A stretch of 64,000 bases of DNA from Burkholderiales bacterium. Lineage in GTDB: Bacteria; Pseudomonadota; Gammaproteobacteria; Burkholderiales; Burkholderiaceae_C. Location: positions 1-64,000 of the forward strand of contig JAFLDH010000003.1 in the NCBI GenBank assembly GCA_017302505.1, given 5' to 3'. Positions 63,552 to 64,000 of the stretch are shown piece after piece (the first letter of the stretch is position 1; each line of letters opens with the position of its first letter). The notes beneath the pieces were generated by a model that saw nothing but the letters and a program-made list of their open reading frames with translations, was not told the DNA's origin and did not search any database. The position numbers and the translations under genes were made by a program.

Positions 63552-64000
63552 TCAAGACGGGTTCGCCGCGCGCTTACGCCCCACCAAACCCTCCGGCTTG
63601 TAGACCATGAACATCCTGACTGTCTGGTCGAGATCGGAAATGCCCATCGGAATCGCGATGTTCGATCGAAAGTCGCCTGCAATGAACTCCTCGATCGCGG
63701 CGAGATACCAGTCGCACAGATCTGGCTTCACCTTGTCCGTACCTTCATAAAGGTCCGGCATTGCAATGAGCGCAGTCTTCCGGTTGATGGCGTTGAACTG
63801 TGAGAAGTAGTCATCGACCTTGTCCTTGTCATCCTCGGTTTGGAACTCGATCCAGCCGTACCGCGGATCCTCCTCACAGTCCCAGCCCTGGCATCTTGCC
63901 TCGAGCCCAGCAAAGACATTGGCGAAATGCGGAGCTATCGATCTCATGCACAGGAAGTTCAGGTCATAGCCTCGCCCGTTCCCGCGAAGGAAGCTGACGT
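63552..64000 (-). pseudogene. Unknown gene interrupted by IS66 (5' end outside window)
   Basis: The minus-strand reading enters from the right edge (GYDLNFLCMRSIAPHFANVF) and runs to the IS border at 63578, then reads into the IS inverted repeat and stops at 63552. The interrupted original continues at 61127-61052. The visible 150 residues are acidic, with a Cys-containing stretch (ARCQGWDCEEDPRYGWIEF) and no motif I can name. Loss of only the last 22 residues might leave partial function. No family recognised. Confidence 0.7.

Larger units (their letters stand above)
61128..63577 (+). mobile_element. IS66-family insertion sequence
   Basis: This complete 2450-bp element has three genes tnpA, tnpB and tnpC. 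Inverted ends are at 61128-61153 and 63552-63577, both beginning GTA and sharing GCGAACCC and TCTTGA. It is flanked by the perfect 8-bp target duplication GCCCCACC (61120-61127 and 63578-63585), the size expected for IS66. Confidence 0.93.

Overview
The window is high-GC DNA with the gene style of a beta-proteobacterium, most likely order Burkholderiales. The grounds are GTG starts, many 4-nt stop/start overlaps, a Bug-family tripartite-tricarboxylate binding protein, a DUF1173 cluster, RIT elements and a Tn21/Tn501-type mer operon. No rRNA, tRNA or CRISPR array was seen. The left 36 kb is accessory, mobile DNA. The right 28 kb looks like an ordinary chromosomal arm that ends in an insertion sequence.

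Region 1 (1-5.0 kb) is a defence island. It starts with the C-terminal part of a DUF1016/YhcG-type nuclease. A minus-strand CBASS operon of the short type II kind follows: a 60-aa conserved small protein, a CD-NTase, a lone E2-like conjugating enzyme and a four-TM S-4TM effector. A divergent CapH-CapP pair (HTH repressor plus ImmA/IrrE metalloprotease) is the likely control switch. Region 2 (5.0-6.3 kb, minus) is a KlcA/ArdB antirestriction gene with two unassigned genes and a rho-independent terminator.

Region 3 (6.9-29.2 kb, plus) is the backbone of an integrative or conjugative element: an HTH protein with a decayed tyrosine-recombinase domain, DUF1173, a DinG-like helicase, a Gp3-like/RDF-like protein, SbcD and SbcC. 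The sbcC gene is split by a 12.0-kb island (14663-26675) with imperfect terminal inverted repeats and a CACCCC target duplication. Removing the island and one repeat copy restores the reading frame. The island has the architecture of a GInt: three tyrosine recombinases plus a small HTH/coiled-coil protein in one operon (ginABCD-like). Its cargo is merR-merTPCA and a second, complete SbcC. The distal half of the split sbcC also has a 53-codon in-frame insertion at its ABC signature motif.

Region 4 (29.2-36.2 kb) holds two RIT elements (recombinase in trio) in tandem, six tyrosine recombinases in all. The second is bounded by 32-bp near-perfect inverted repeats and abuts a perfect 32-bp palindrome.

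Region 5 (36.4-60.5 kb) is chromosome-like. It has a histidine kinase/response regulator operon with an acyltransferase and a lipoprotein hydrolase; a serine hydrolase; an intact and a decayed vanadium-haloperoxidase/PAP2-type gene; and a methyltransferase. Then come a STAND ATPase regulator beside an Asp/Glu-racemase-like gene, hotdog thioesterases, a BTAD-hydrolase fusion, an EamA exporter under an AraC regulator, a peroxiredoxin, acetyltransferases, a CadC-like TPR regulator, a Bug receptor, a VOC protein and a PQ-loop membrane protein. Degenerate intergenic repeats and an exact 53-bp tandem duplication lie between the genes.

Region 6 (61.0-64.0 kb) is a complete IS66-family element (61128-63577) with 26-bp inverted repeats and an 8-bp target duplication. 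It interrupts a minus-strand gene that runs off the right edge.
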